Assembly: GCA_963836665.1 (NCBI GenBank)
Contig: CAWIKL010000002.1
Span: 372,001 to 436,000 of the forward strand
Direction: 5' to 3'
DNA: 64,000 nucleotides
Origin: JAICSD01 sp963836665
GTDB taxonomy: Bacteria > Acidobacteriota > Vicinamibacteria > Vicinamibacterales > 2-12-FULL-66-21
Shown here: piece by piece, positions 34,923-44,058 of the stretch
Numbering within the stretch: the stretch's first letter is position 1
Layout: each line of letters starts with the position of its first letter
Made by a program: the position numbers and the translations under genes
The notes under the pieces: generated by a model
Databases searched by the model: none
Seen by the model: only the letters and a program-made list of their open reading frames with translations
What the model was told of the DNA's origin: nothing

Positions 34923-37691
34923 TTACTTGCCGGGCAGGCTGGTCCAGTTGAGGACGATGTTTACACGCGGCCGCTCGCCGGAGGCCTTTGGAACCGCGAC
35001 GAGAAAGCGCTGGCCGTCCCGAGTCGGGGAATAAAGGGATCCGCGGAAGTCGAAGAGCTCGCGCGTCGTGCCGGCATGCACGGGGTCTCCGGCCGAAACG
35101 TCGGCGGCCTTCAGGTGTCCGTCGGAGAGAAAGTAGAGTTCGTGGCCGTCCGCGCGCCACCGAGGGGAAGCGACGTTCCCGCTTTCGACCAGGGTTCGGG
35201 TGCCGCTGCGGGTCGGCTGCACGTACAACGCCTTGCTTCCAACAACGCTGGCGATCAGATCGCCATTCCGTGTGACGGCGGCATCAGTGAAATCGATATT
35301 CGCATTTTCCGCGTGGTTCAGAATGCGCGCGTTGCCTGGCGAGGTTGACTCCCACAAGTCGGCTGAGAACTTGCCCGACACGGCATACAGCAACGAGCCG
35401 GTGCCGGACCAGCCGAGCGGCCACTTCATGTCGTCGGGCTGATTCGCCACGAGCTGTTCGGTACCACCTCCATCCACGCGAATGGAGTAGATGTCGTCGT
35501 GCCAGACTTTGCCCGGTTTTCTGAACAGCACGCGATCGCCACCGGGTGACCACAGAACCGGGTGTCCCGATCCCACTGTCAGCGGTTGGCGCGTACCTCG
35601 AGCGAGCTGCATCACCCACATGACGAGTTTCGATTCGTCAGAGCGCGCCACGACGGCTTGGGTGTCATCGGGCGACAGTTGCACCGATTGAAACACCGCC
35701 GGCTCCCAAATTGCCTCCCCGACGTCTCCGCTCTTCGAGTACCAGGTCAGCTGGGAAGGAGTGCGCAGTGATGAGCGGTAGATGACCGTGCTGTCCGAGA
35801 CGGCGAACGCCTGACTACTGGCGTCGTCGACATCTACGTCCTTGGCAACGAGCATCGGGGGATCGTCCGATAGCCGCCTGTGCTTTTCGTCCAGCGCCTG
35901 CGCCACCACTGACCCGTTCAGCGCGAACACGAGCATGCCTCGCGCGACATACGCTTGCGTCACACCGCGCCCCAGGCCCCCTGAGCTTTGGCGGTACAGT
36001 TCGGTGATCACGGGATCGGCAAGCGATCGGATCTCAAAACTCACGACCCCATCCTTGACAACCGTGAAAAGAAAGTGCACGCGGTCGGCGAGAAAGCTCG
36101 GAAACCGGTGCACTTCGCCCACCTGCGGCGGCCGCGTTACCGGCGTTGCCGGCGTTGCCTCACAGCCGTCATCAGATACCCGGTATATTCCGCTGTGTTG
36201 GTCGGGCACAAACAGGATCGTGTGGCCTGCCCACGTCCCTCCGCGCGGGTTCGGCGCGGGACAGAGATCACGGACTACGCCGGTCGCCACATCAATATTC
36301 TTCAGCTTGCCGTCGGCAAAGAACCCCAGCCTGCGGCCATCCGACGACCAGAACAGAAACCGGCTGTCCGGAGTGCCGGCCAGCTGTCGCGCGTCGGCGT
36401 CACCCACCAGGGAACGAACCCAGATGAGCGGCGGCGCGCTCCTGTCGTGCGGCCGGCCGACAAAGGCCAGCTGTAACCCATCGCTCGACAACGCGAAGGA
36501 GCCCGCCCGCTCGATCCCATCGGGTATGGGAAGCCACATGTGCCTCAAGGCCGCCTCAGGGACACGGCGCGCGTGCCAGACCACGTACGACACGGCCGCG
36601 ATCGCGAGGGCCGCTACCACTGCGGCGGCACCCCACGCGATCCGCTCCCGCCGCGGCGCAGCGGTCCGCCCCTCCGCGGGCGCGTCGGCCGTTGCGCGAC
36701 CGGACGCGATCCACTCCAGTTCGTGACGCAGGTCCGCGACCGACTGCCACCGATCGTCGGGCTCTTTCGCCAGACAACGATCGACGACCCGCTGGAGCGC
36801 TGGCGGCAAGCCCCGCGCGCTCGTGGAGAGGGGCGGCGCCGCCGCTCCAAGAATCGCGGCGCCGATGGTCGCCTCCGATTCACCCTCGAAGGGCGTGCGT
36901 CCCGCCACCATCTGGTACAGCACGCAGCCGAACGCCCATACGTCGCTGCGCGCGTCCGCCTCGGCACCTTTCAACTGCTCCGGCGACATGTAGCGTAGCG
37001 TGCCCATGACCGTTCCCGTCTTCGTCAGGTCGTGCACCGGCGCGCGCATACTGCGCGCGAGGCCGAAATCGAGCAGCTTCGTGCCGGACTTCGTGAGCAT
37101 GACGTTGCCAGGCTTCAGGTCCCGATGCACGATCCCGAGCGCGTGCGCCTTGTCGAGCGCGTCGGCGATTTCGATCGCGTAGGCAAGCGTTTTGTCGAGC
37201 GGAAGCGGACCTCTGCGCAGACGATCGCTCAGCAGCTCGCCCTCGACGCACTCCATGACGATGAAATCGATGCCATTCTCGCGTCCGACGTCGAACAGCG
37301 TGCAGATATGCGGATGGTTGAGCGCCGCAAGCAGTTTCGCTTCGCGCTCGAACCGTGCGAGCCGATCGCGGTCGTTGGCGAAAAGCACCGGCAGTACCTT
37401 GATCGCGACGTCGCGCCCGAGGCGGCCGTCGCGCGCGCGATAGACCTCGCCCATCCCGCCGGCGCCAATCACGGTCTCGATTTCGTACGGGCCCAGACGC
37501 CTGCCCGGCGTCAGCGTGGATACGTTGACGATCCCGGACAGCGAGGGGTCCGATGCCAGCATCTCGAGCAACTCGCGCCGCAGCGCCTCGTTGGAACAAC
37601 GATCGGCGAGAAACTGCGCGCGCTCGGAGTCCGGCAGGGCGGCCGCTTCGACAAGCCACTCTTTCGCGCGCTGCCAGGTCTGTGCGTCCAT
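34923..37691 (-). CDS. Receptor-like Ser/Thr protein kinase with C-terminal WD40/TolB-like propeller
   Basis: 922 residues. A short helical N-terminus (1-65) precedes a complete Hanks-type kinase (~68-330): glycine loop IGAGGMGEVY, Lys98, HRDLKPGN with catalytic Asp191, DFG at 208-210 and the activation segment GTLRYMSPEQL. One membrane helix follows (AAAVVAALAIAAVSYVVW, ~355-372). The extracytoplasmic part is a beta propeller of PD40/TolB-type repeats (SSDGLQLAFVGR, SSDGRRLGFFADG, SPDDTQAVVARS). It presumably senses an outside signal and phosphorylates cytoplasmic targets. A broken ECF sigma gene lies immediately upstream, overlapping in TGATG. Confidence 0.93.
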   Translation of the reverse strand: MDAQTWQRAKEWLVEAAALPDSERAQFLADRCSNEALRRELLEMLASDPSLSGIVNVSTLTPGRRLGPYEIETVIGAGGMGEVYRARDGRLGRDVAIKVLPVLFANDRDRLARFEREAKLLAALNHPHICTLFDVGRENGIDFIVMECVEGELLSDRLRRGPLPLDKTLAYAIEIADALDKAHALGIVHRDLKPGNVMLTKSGTKLLDFGLARSMRAPVHDLTKTGTVMGTLRYMSPEQLKGAEADARSDVWAFGCVLYQMVAGRTPFEGESEATIGAAILGAAAPPLSTSARGLPPALQRVVDRCLAKEPDDRWQSVADLRHELEWIASGRATADAPAEGRTAAPRRERIAWGAAAVVAALAIAAVSYVVWHARRVPEAALRHMWLPIPDGIERAGSFALSSDGLQLAFVGRPHDRSAPPLIWVRSLVGDADARQLAGTPDSRFLFWSSDGRRLGFFADGKLKNIDVATGVVRDLCPAPNPRGGTWAGHTILFVPDQHSGIYRVSDDGCEATPATPVTRPPQVGEVHRFPSFLADRVHFLFTVVKDGVVSFEIRSLADPVITELYRQSSGGLGRGVTQAYVARGMLVFALNGSVVAQALDEKHRRLSDDPPMLVAKDVDVDDASSQAFAVSDSTVIYRSSLRTPSQLTWYSKSGDVGEAIWEPAVFQSVQLSPDDTQAVVARSDESKLVMWVMQLARGTRQPLTVGSGHPVLWSPGGDRVLFRKPGKVWHDDIYSIRVDGGGTEQLVANQPDDMKWPLGWSGTGSLLYAVSGKFSADLWESTSPGNARILNHAENANIDFTDAAVTRNGDLIASVVGSKALYVQPTRSGTRTLVESGNVASPRWRADGHELYFLSDGHLKAADVSAGDPVHAGTTRELFDFRGSLYSPTRDGQRFLVAVPKASGERPRVNIVLNWTSLPGK

Positions 37692-38034
37692 CAGCCCTGC
37701 CTCATCTTTCGTCCGAGAAAGAACCTCGCGCTGGCGACCTCACGACGGATCGTCGCCGGCGACAGATCTGCCGCATCAGGCGGGCGGCAATCCCGAAGAA
37801 ATGCGCCCGCCCTTCCCACGCGACGTCAACATTGACGAGCCGTAGGTACGCCTCGTTGACCAGCGCCGTCGGCTGCAGCGTGTGATCCGGCCGTTCGCGG
37901 CGCATGTAGGAGGCCGCAATGCGCCGGAGTTCGCGCTCGATCGCCCCGACCAGACGGGCGTCGCTACCGCCGCCCGTCTCGCGCCATCGCCGGAGCATAC
38001 CCGTCACGACTGCCTTTGAAAGGCTTTCAGGCAT
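37691..38034 (-). pseudogene. ECF sigma factor remnant with an internal deletion
   Basis: From the ATG at 38034 the frame gives a good sigma-2 region (RELRRIAASYMRRERPDHTLQPTALVNEAYLRL, WEGRAHFFGIAARLMRQI) of the TIGR02999 type, then degenerates and stops at 37702. In a second frame the last sigma-4 helix is preserved, reading LSPATIRREVASARFFLGRKMRQG, and ends at 37693-37691, overlapping the kinase ATG as TGATG. Compared with the usual ~190 residues, about 70-75 codons are missing between the two pieces and the join is out of frame. Region 4, which reads the -35 element, is therefore lost. Confidence 0.8.
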
Positions 38035-38117
38035 CGAAAAGATTCGGTGGAGACGTAGATTAGCCGAAATGAGCGGTTTTTTCCCTGGTCTGCGCATGTC
38101 GCGGCCAGGAGCAAGAA

Positions 38118-38690
38118 ATGCGCACATTCCTGGCCGCGGGCCTGCTGGGCATAGCGACAACGTCACAGGCGATCGGGTGCGAAACGGCGCTGCCGTTCCA
38201 TCTTCGAATCGACGACTGTCAGCTTGCCGCGGCGGTGGCGGACGGAGCGCGGCGATCGCCAACACTCGACAATCTCATCGAACGGATCCAGCGCTCGAAC
38301 GCGCTCGTCTTCGTAGCGCCGCCGCCCAGTATCGGACCGGCGTCGAAACTCCTCGGAGGACTGTATTACGACATGTCCTCCACCGGTTCCTATCGCATCT
38401 TCACCATCTTCCTTGCACGGACTGCAGGGGACGCGGCGATCGCCACGTTCGGCCACGAGCTGCGGCACGCGATCGAGCTCCTCGAATCCGCGGGTTCCAA
38501 AGACGACCTGGAGGCGAGAGCGCGTGAGGGCCGAACCGCATGGCAGAGTGGGCCTCACACGATCGAGACAAAAGCGGCGCTCGACGCTGGCAACGCGATC
38601 ACACGCGAGCTCAAGGCGACGAGGCACAAACGCGGCTCGTCGGACGACGAGCTCGGTAGGCGAATGCCTTCGTCGATCCGCCGACCATGA
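38118..38690 (+). CDS. Exported protein with HExxH motif, unknown function
   Basis: 190 residues with a signal peptide (MRTFLAAGLLGIATTSQA) and GGAG upstream of the ATG. The central IATFGHELRHAIELLES contains HELRH, matching the zinc-protease-like HExxH, followed by the family tail HTIETKAALDAGNAITREL. I recognise this as a recurrent acidobacterial family of unknown function; peptidase activity is not shown. A rearranged second copy lies directly downstream. The gene is divergent from the sigma/kinase locus, 83 bp from the sigma start. Confidence 0.65.
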   Translation: MRTFLAAGLLGIATTSQAIGCETALPFHLRIDDCQLAAAVADGARRSPTLDNLIERIQRSNALVFVAPPPSIGPASKLLGGLYYDMSSTGSYRIFTIFLARTAGDAAIATFGHELRHAIELLESAGSKDDLEARAREGRTAWQSGPHTIETKAALDAGNAITRELKATRHKRGSSDDELGRRMPSSIRRP

Positions 38691-38699
38691 CGCGGAACG

Positions 38700-38910
38700 C
38701 ACAGCTTGCGGCGGTGCGTGACGCAGTTCGTGCCCGACGATGGCGATCCCGTAGTCGTCAACCCTTCTGGAAACGAAGACTTTCGATCGACTCGGCTGGC
38801 GCTCGGCGGCCAACGTGATCGAAACCCAGGCGGCGCTCGACGCCGGCGACGCGATTGAGCGAGAGCTCAGCGGGACGAAGCCCCGCGAATTACATCGAGC
38901 CCGGCGATAG
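38700..38910. pseudogene. Scrambled second copy of the HExxH gene, part inverted
   Basis: On the minus strand ~38790-38700 encodes VFVSRRVDDYGIAIVGHELRHAPPQAVRSASW, matching the centre of the upstream protein. On the plus strand, from ~38795 to a stop at 38910, it encodes GWRSAANVIETQAALDAGDAIERELSG, matching its tail. The two halves are adjacent but in opposite orientations, so neither strand has an intact gene. Confidence 0.65.
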
Positions 38911-38960
38911 CCGCCACGAACGAGCCACTCGACTCGATCGCCTGGCAGGCGATCTACCGT

Positions 38961-38994
38961 GACGCCTTGCCTTCAGCGACGCCTTACCTTCAGG
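38961..38994. repeat. 17-bp tandem duplication
   Basis: GACGCCTTGCCTTCAGC is followed at once by GACGCCTTACCTTCAGG, two units differing at two positions. It runs into the 3' end of the neighbouring minus-strand gene. No function is evident. Confidence 0.5.
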
Positions 38995-39793
38995 TTCGGC
39001 TGGCCTCGAACGCGTGAACCGTGCCCGTCGCAGCGCGGACCAGCGCGTCCAACTGGTCGGGGGCCAGTCGACCGGTGTCGAGGTTCTGCTGCCGCCGATC
39101 GAACCCGGGCAGCCGGAGCTGCGTCGAGAACGTCACCAGCACCCAATCGCTCTGCCCTTCGACAATCCAACCGTGGTGAGCGCTGAAGAAATCGAGCACG
39201 CCCGGCGTGAACGCCGAGCGAACGGCCGCCTGCTCGCCGCTGCGGACGACATACCTGAGATCAGGCCGGTCCGTAAAGCGCCATCCTGGCTGACTGCCGG
39301 CCATCCCTTCGGCGAGCGACATCAGCGCATGCGCGACCTTGCCCATCGCGCCGTCGCCGACCTGCTGCGCCACCGTCGCTTCCGCTTCCTTGACCGCCGC
39401 GCTCATGTCGGGCTCGATCGCAAACGCCGGCAGATTGAGCCGCGAGCCCTTGGCGCAGGCAATCGTCGTCGTAACGATGTGGTCGTGGTAGTGCAGGCCA
39501 TTGAACCCGACCATCCGCGGGTCGTTGAACATGTAGTCGAAGACCACCACGTCGACACCGCCGACGGAGCCGCGCAGGATCGGCGACGCGTCGCGGCTCT
39601 TGCCGGTGTTGAGCAGTTCGAACGGCGGCAACTCGACTGGGAGTACGTCGGTTTGGATCAGCCCGAGCACGGCCGCTGGGCCTGCTAACTGCTTGGCGCG
39701 ATACGAGTCCGCCGCCCGCATCAGCGCGCGGATTCCGACGGCGACCAGGCCGACGACGACGGCGATGATGGCGAGGGCGATGAGCGGTGCCAT
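38990..39793 (-). CDS. Membrane-anchored hypothetical protein
   Basis: 267 residues. One N-terminal transmembrane helix (LIALAIIAVVVGLVAVGIRAL) precedes a soluble alpha/beta region with VGGVDVVVFDYMFNDPRMVGFNGLHYHDHIVTTTIACA. This resembles the DUF3137-like pattern of a short beta sheet with 'FDY' and a His-containing turn, but I am not certain of the family. The likely topology is cytoplasmic or periplasmic globular domain on a single anchor. It lies 11 bp downstream of the M16 peptidase stop on the same strand, so the two may be cotranscribed. Confidence 0.6.
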   Translation of the reverse strand: MAPLIALAIIAVVVGLVAVGIRALMRAADSYRAKQLAGPAAVLGLIQTDVLPVELPPFELLNTGKSRDASPILRGSVGGVDVVVFDYMFNDPRMVGFNGLHYHDHIVTTTIACAKGSRLNLPAFAIEPDMSAAVKEAEATVAQQVGDGAMGKVAHALMSLAEGMAGSQPGWRFTDRPDLRYVVRSGEQAAVRSAFTPGVLDFFSAHHGWIVEGQSDWVLVTFSTQLRLPGFDRRQQNLDTGRLAPDQLDALVRAATGTVHAFEASRT

Positions 39794-39804
39794 CTTGCCG
39801 CCAA

Positions 39805-42630
39805 CTATTTATAGACGCCGGCGGCCTTGAAGTCGCCCGCCTTCACAATCGAGAGATCGGCCGGATCGATGTGGCGGCGGAACGCCGCGTTCACCTGATC
39901 CGCGGTCAGCGCCGCAATCTTCGTCTCGAGATCGGCATCCCACTGCAGGGGACGGTTGATCTGCTCGTGCGAGACCATCAGGCCGAGCAGCGCCGCGTCG
40001 GTCGAGCGGCCGACCACTCGCGAGTCGAGCCAGGCCTTCTTGGCGCCGTCGACTTCGGCCTGCGTGAAGCCCTTCTCGTAGACGTTCTTCAGCTCGTCGA
40101 CGAAGCTGGCCTCGACCTTCGGGCCGACGCCCGGGTTGAGGCTGACGGTGCCCGAGAGCATCGCCGAGTCTCCTTCCGCCGGCACCGTGATGCGGGCGTT
40201 GGCGCCGTAGCTCAGTCCCTCACGGTTACGGATGCGATCGGAGATACGCGACGTGATCGGCTCGCCGAACATGTAGCTGGCCAGGACCATCGCCGCGTAG
40301 TCCGGATCGCTCTGCGACATCTGGAAGCGCTCACCGGCGAGGAACTCGGCGTTGGCCTTGTCGGGCGTCTCGATCTTTTCGTTGATCGACGGCGCCTTCT
40401 TGAACGGCGTCACTAGCGGCTTGAACGGCTTGCCGCTGTTCCAGGATCCGAACAGCGCCGCGGCCGCCTTCTGCACGTCCGCGGGCTCGAGCGGCCCGAC
40501 GACGGCGAGGATGCCGTGGTTGGCGCCGTAGAACTGGTCGTGGAAAGCGCGGGCCTGCTCGATCGTCGTCTTCTGCAGCTCGGGAATCTGCTCCTCGCGC
40601 GTGGGCGCGTACTGCGCGTCGGTCTTCGCGAATGGGCTGAGATGGCGGTTGAGCAGATCGCCGGCGAGCTGGTTCGGCTCGGTCGGGGCGAGCTCGAGCG
40701 TCTTGAGGCGCTGCGTCTTGAGGCGGTCGAATTCGTCGGCGGGATAGGCCGGCTCCTTCAGCATCTCGGCGGCGAGTTTGAGCGCCGCCGGGAAGTTTTC
40801 CGCCGGCGCCGTAATCGACGCGGTCGCGGCGCCGAGCGCGCCGCCGCCACCGCCGCCACGCCCGCCGCCGCGGCCGCCAAATCCGCCACCGCCGCCGTTG
40901 ACGGTAACTTGGGCGTTCAGCTTGCGCAGCTCTTCCTGGATCTGCTGCCGCGTGTGCGTCTTCGTGCCGGCCATCAGCAGGTTGCCGGCAAACGACGCCG
41001 GCTCGCGCTGGCCGGCCAGCGACGCCGCATCGCCGAAGCGCAGGTCGATCGACGCGGTCACCATGTTGTTGGCCGTCTGCTTCTTCAGCACGTCGACCTT
41101 CATCCCGTTTGGCAGCGTCGAACGGACGACGCGACGCTCGACGTTGGGGATGGTCGGATCGAACGATTCGGCGCGCGCTACTTCAACGGTGCTGGTGTAG
41201 TTCTGGAGCGTCTTCTTCAGATCCGGTGCGGGCGTGACCACCGTGCGATCGGGCGCCGCATCCGGGATGTAGTAGCCGACGGTGCGGTTCGACGGTTTGA
41301 GGTAGGCCCTGGCGACGCGGACGATTTCACCCGGCGTCACCGAATCGAGGCGATCGTGCTGTAAGAACATCAGTCGCCAGTCGCCCTGCGCGATTGCGGT
41401 GTTGAGCGCGCCGGTGGCTATTGCTTGCGGGTTGGAGAGGTTGTTTTCGAGACCTCGGATCATCTGCGAGACGACGCGATCCACTTCCTGGGCCGACGGC
41501 GGATTGGCGATCACGTCGTCGATCGTCTTGTAGATGGTGTCCCGCGCCTTGTCCAGGGACTGATCCTGGTTGAGCGACGCTGAAACCATGACCAGCCCCG
41601 GGTCGTACTGGAGCTGAAAACCCATCGACGCCGAGTCGGCGAGCTTGCTGTCGACGAGGGCCTTGGCCAGCCGGCCCTCCTGTCCACCCCCGCCGCCCCG
41701 CCCGCCGCGACCGCCCCCGCCGCCACTCATGATGCCGGCCAGCACCTGCAGCGCCGCCGCATCCGGATGCGAGGCCGACACGGCGTGGTAGGCGACGATC
41801 ACCTCCTGCCCCTGGCCGACGCGCCGCAGCGCGACGAAGCGTTCGCCGTCCTGCGCCGGTTCGACCGTATAGGTCTGATCGAGCACGCGCGTCGGCCGCG
41901 GGATCTTGCCCAGCGAGTCGGCGACCATCTGCAGCGTCTTGGTCTCGTCGAGGCGCCCGGTGATAGTCAGCACGGCGTTATCGGGCTGATAGAACTTCTT
42001 GTAGAACTCGGCGAGGCGATTGACTGGCACGCGCTCGAGATCATCCTTCGACCCGATCGTCGACTTGCCGTAGTTGTGCCAGAGATACGCGGTCGAAGCG
42101 ACCCGTTCGCGCAGGATCGACGCCGGGTTGTTCTCGCCGCGCTCGAACTCGTTGCGGACGACAGTCATCTCGGTGTCGAGAATTTCCTTGGTGAACTTCA
42201 CGTTCACCATCCGGTCGGCCTCGAGACCGAGGGCCCACTGGAGGTTGTCGTCGGTCGAGGGGATCGTCTCGTAGTAGTTGGTGCGGTCGTCGTTGGTCGT
42301 CCCGTTCCAGTTCGAGGCGTGGGCGGTGATCTCGTTCTTGATCTTGCGGCCGTTGGTCGTCTCGATGAAGTCCATGTGCTCGAGCAGGTGCGCCATGCCG
42401 GTCTCGCCGTAGCCTTCGTGGCGGGAGCCGACCAGATAGGTCACGTTGATCGTGATCTTCGGCTCGCCGGCGTCGGGATAGAGCAGCACGCGCAGTCCGT
42501 TCGGGTAGTCATATTCGGTGATGCCGCCCATCGACGGCCCTTTGACGACCCCCGCCGGCAGCGAGGATTGCGCCACCAGCGCGGCGGCGAGACACACGAA
42601 CACGGCGGAAGCGAAGGGCTTGCTCTGCAT
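39805..42630 (-). CDS. M16 (pitrilysin) family zinc protease, exported, two-lobed
   Basis: 941 residues with a signal peptide (MQSKPFASAVFVCLAAALVA). The inverted zinc motif HLLEH is at 81-85, and the third ligand is Glu161 in VVRNEFERGE, giving a complete active lobe. The second half is the inactive lobe (RSTLPNGMKVDVLKKQ...), as expected for one-chain M16B/C enzymes. Two Gly/Arg-rich insertions (~365-385 and ~610-640) lie in the two lobes. It is predicted to degrade peptides in the periplasm. A TATAGT box seven bases upstream of the ATG suggests a leaderless message; a transporter gene diverges only 34 bp away. Confidence 0.93.
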   Translation of the reverse strand: MQSKPFASAVFVCLAAALVAQSSLPAGVVKGPSMGGITEYDYPNGLRVLLYPDAGEPKITINVTYLVGSRHEGYGETGMAHLLEHMDFIETTNGRKIKNEITAHASNWNGTTNDDRTNYYETIPSTDDNLQWALGLEADRMVNVKFTKEILDTEMTVVRNEFERGENNPASILRERVASTAYLWHNYGKSTIGSKDDLERVPVNRLAEFYKKFYQPDNAVLTITGRLDETKTLQMVADSLGKIPRPTRVLDQTYTVEPAQDGERFVALRRVGQGQEVIVAYHAVSASHPDAAALQVLAGIMSGGGGGRGGRGGGGGQEGRLAKALVDSKLADSASMGFQLQYDPGLVMVSASLNQDQSLDKARDTIYKTIDDVIANPPSAQEVDRVVSQMIRGLENNLSNPQAIATGALNTAIAQGDWRLMFLQHDRLDSVTPGEIVRVARAYLKPSNRTVGYYIPDAAPDRTVVTPAPDLKKTLQNYTSTVEVARAESFDPTIPNVERRVVRSTLPNGMKVDVLKKQTANNMVTASIDLRFGDAASLAGQREPASFAGNLLMAGTKTHTRQQIQEELRKLNAQVTVNGGGGGFGGRGGGRGGGGGGALGAATASITAPAENFPAALKLAAEMLKEPAYPADEFDRLKTQRLKTLELAPTEPNQLAGDLLNRHLSPFAKTDAQYAPTREEQIPELQKTTIEQARAFHDQFYGANHGILAVVGPLEPADVQKAAAALFGSWNSGKPFKPLVTPFKKAPSINEKIETPDKANAEFLAGERFQMSQSDPDYAAMVLASYMFGEPITSRISDRIRNREGLSYGANARITVPAEGDSAMLSGTVSLNPGVGPKVEASFVDELKNVYEKGFTQAEVDGAKKAWLDSRVVGRSTDAALLGLMVSHEQINRPLQWDADLETKIAALTADQVNAAFRRHIDPADLSIVKAGDFKAAGVYK

Positions 42631-42637
42631 GGGCGCA

Positions 42638-42654
42638 ACTATACATGGTACGAT
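42638..42654. promoter_or_regulatory. Compact bidirectional promoter (two back-to-back -10 boxes)
   Basis: On the minus strand TATAGT (42643-42638) lies seven bases from the protease ATG; on the plus strand TACGAT (42649-42654) lies ten bases from the transporter ATG. The two hexamers are five bases apart in a gap of only 34 bp. Confidence 0.4.
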
Positions 42655-42664
42655 GCGGCCGCGC

Positions 42665-43981
42665 ATGAATCCTACGATCCGCCTCAAGCTGATTCTGATG
42701 ATGGTGCTGGAGTTCTTCATCTGGGGAGCCTGGTACCCATTGATCTTCGGCTACCTACCCAGCGTCGGTTTCTCGCCGGCGGAGCAAAGCTGGATTCTGA
42801 GTACCTTTCCTGCCGCCGCGATCATCGGCATGTTCTTCAGTAATCAGTTCGCGGATCGCAACTTCGCGGCCGAGCGCTTCCTGGCGGCGAGTCACCTGAT
42901 CGCCGGGCTGGCGATGATCGCGCTCTTCTGGACGCACAGCTTCTGGCCGTTCTTCGGCTGCATGCTGATCCACTGCCTGCTCTACGTGCCGACGATTTCG
43001 ATCACCAACTCGATCTCCTTCGCCAACATGAAAGACGCGCAGAAGGAATTCGGCATCGTCCGCATGGGCGGGACGATCGGCTGGGTGCTGGCGGCGTGGC
43101 CGATGACCTTCATCCTCGTCGACTGGGACAAGGTCCATGCAACGGCGACGACCGGATTCGTCGACTGGCTCGGCACCGTGCTCGGCTCGGGACTGACGGG
43201 GCCTGCGCTGGCGGCCGGCACCAAGTGGGTGTTCATCGTCGCGGGGATCGCCTCACTGATCCTCGCCGCGTTCAGCCTGACGCTGCCGCACACGCCGCCG
43301 AAGAAGGTGACCGCTGGTGCCGACAAGTTCGCCTGGCTCGAAGCGGTGAAGCTGCTGGCGGCGCCGTTCATCATGGTCCTGTTCATCGTGACGTTCATCG
43401 ATTCGACGGTGCACAACCTGTTCTTCAACTTCACGGGGTCGTTCCTCGGCACGGCTGTGGCGGCCGGCGGCGTCGGCATTCCGGGCAACTGGATCATGCC
43501 GGTGATGAGCATCGGCCAGGTCGCCGAGATCTCGACGATGGCGATTCTCGGCATCACGCTGAAGCGGTTCGGCTGGCGGACGACGATGATCCTCGGGATC
43601 ATGGGGCACGCGGCGCGCTTCGCGGTGTTCGCCTTCTTCCCGCAGTACAAGGCGGCGATCATCTTGATCAACGTGATCCACGGCGTTGCCTACGCGTTCT
43701 TCTTCGCGACGGTCTACATCTTCGTCGACGAGTTCTTTCCCAAGGACGTCCGCGCCAGCGCCCAGGGGCTGTTCAACCTGATGATCCTGGGCCTCGGCCC
43801 GCTCGTCGCCAACGTGCTCGGGCCGCAGCTGATGGGGGAGACGTTCAAAACGGCGACCGGCGTGGACTTCCGTGGCCTGTTCCTGGTGCCGCTGGCCATG
43901 GCGATCGCCGCCGCCGTGCTGCTCGCCGTCGCGTTCCACCCGCCGGCGAAGAAGAGCAACAGCGTCGCGGTCAGTCACTAA
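42665..43981 (+). CDS. MFS transporter, nucleoside:H+ symporter (NHS) family
   Basis: 438 residues with about 12 transmembrane helices. The start MNPTIRLKLILMMVLEFFIWGAWYPLIFGYL is typical of NupG/XapB-like symporters in Bacteroidetes and Acidobacteria. A mid-protein cytoplasmic loop (LPHTPPKKVTAGADKFAWLEAVKLL) divides the two six-helix halves. I prefer the ATG at 42665 to 42653 because homologues start there. The substrate may be a nucleoside or a sugar; the neighbouring DUF1080 and Gfo/Idh genes favour a carbohydrate breakdown product. Confidence 0.85.
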   Translation: MNPTIRLKLILMMVLEFFIWGAWYPLIFGYLPSVGFSPAEQSWILSTFPAAAIIGMFFSNQFADRNFAAERFLAASHLIAGLAMIALFWTHSFWPFFGCMLIHCLLYVPTISITNSISFANMKDAQKEFGIVRMGGTIGWVLAAWPMTFILVDWDKVHATATTGFVDWLGTVLGSGLTGPALAAGTKWVFIVAGIASLILAAFSLTLPHTPPKKVTAGADKFAWLEAVKLLAAPFIMVLFIVTFIDSTVHNLFFNFTGSFLGTAVAAGGVGIPGNWIMPVMSIGQVAEISTMAILGITLKRFGWRTTMILGIMGHAARFAVFAFFPQYKAAIILINVIHGVAYAFFFATVYIFVDEFFPKDVRASAQGLFNLMILGLGPLVANVLGPQLMGETFKTATGVDFRGLFLVPLAMAIAAAVLLAVAFHPPAKKSNSVAVSH

Positions 43982-44058
43982 AGCAAGGTTGCCCAGGACC
44001 TCGGCCGTCCGGCGATCGCACAGGAGGGTGACCGGGTCGGCAGGGCTGAAGCCCTGCG

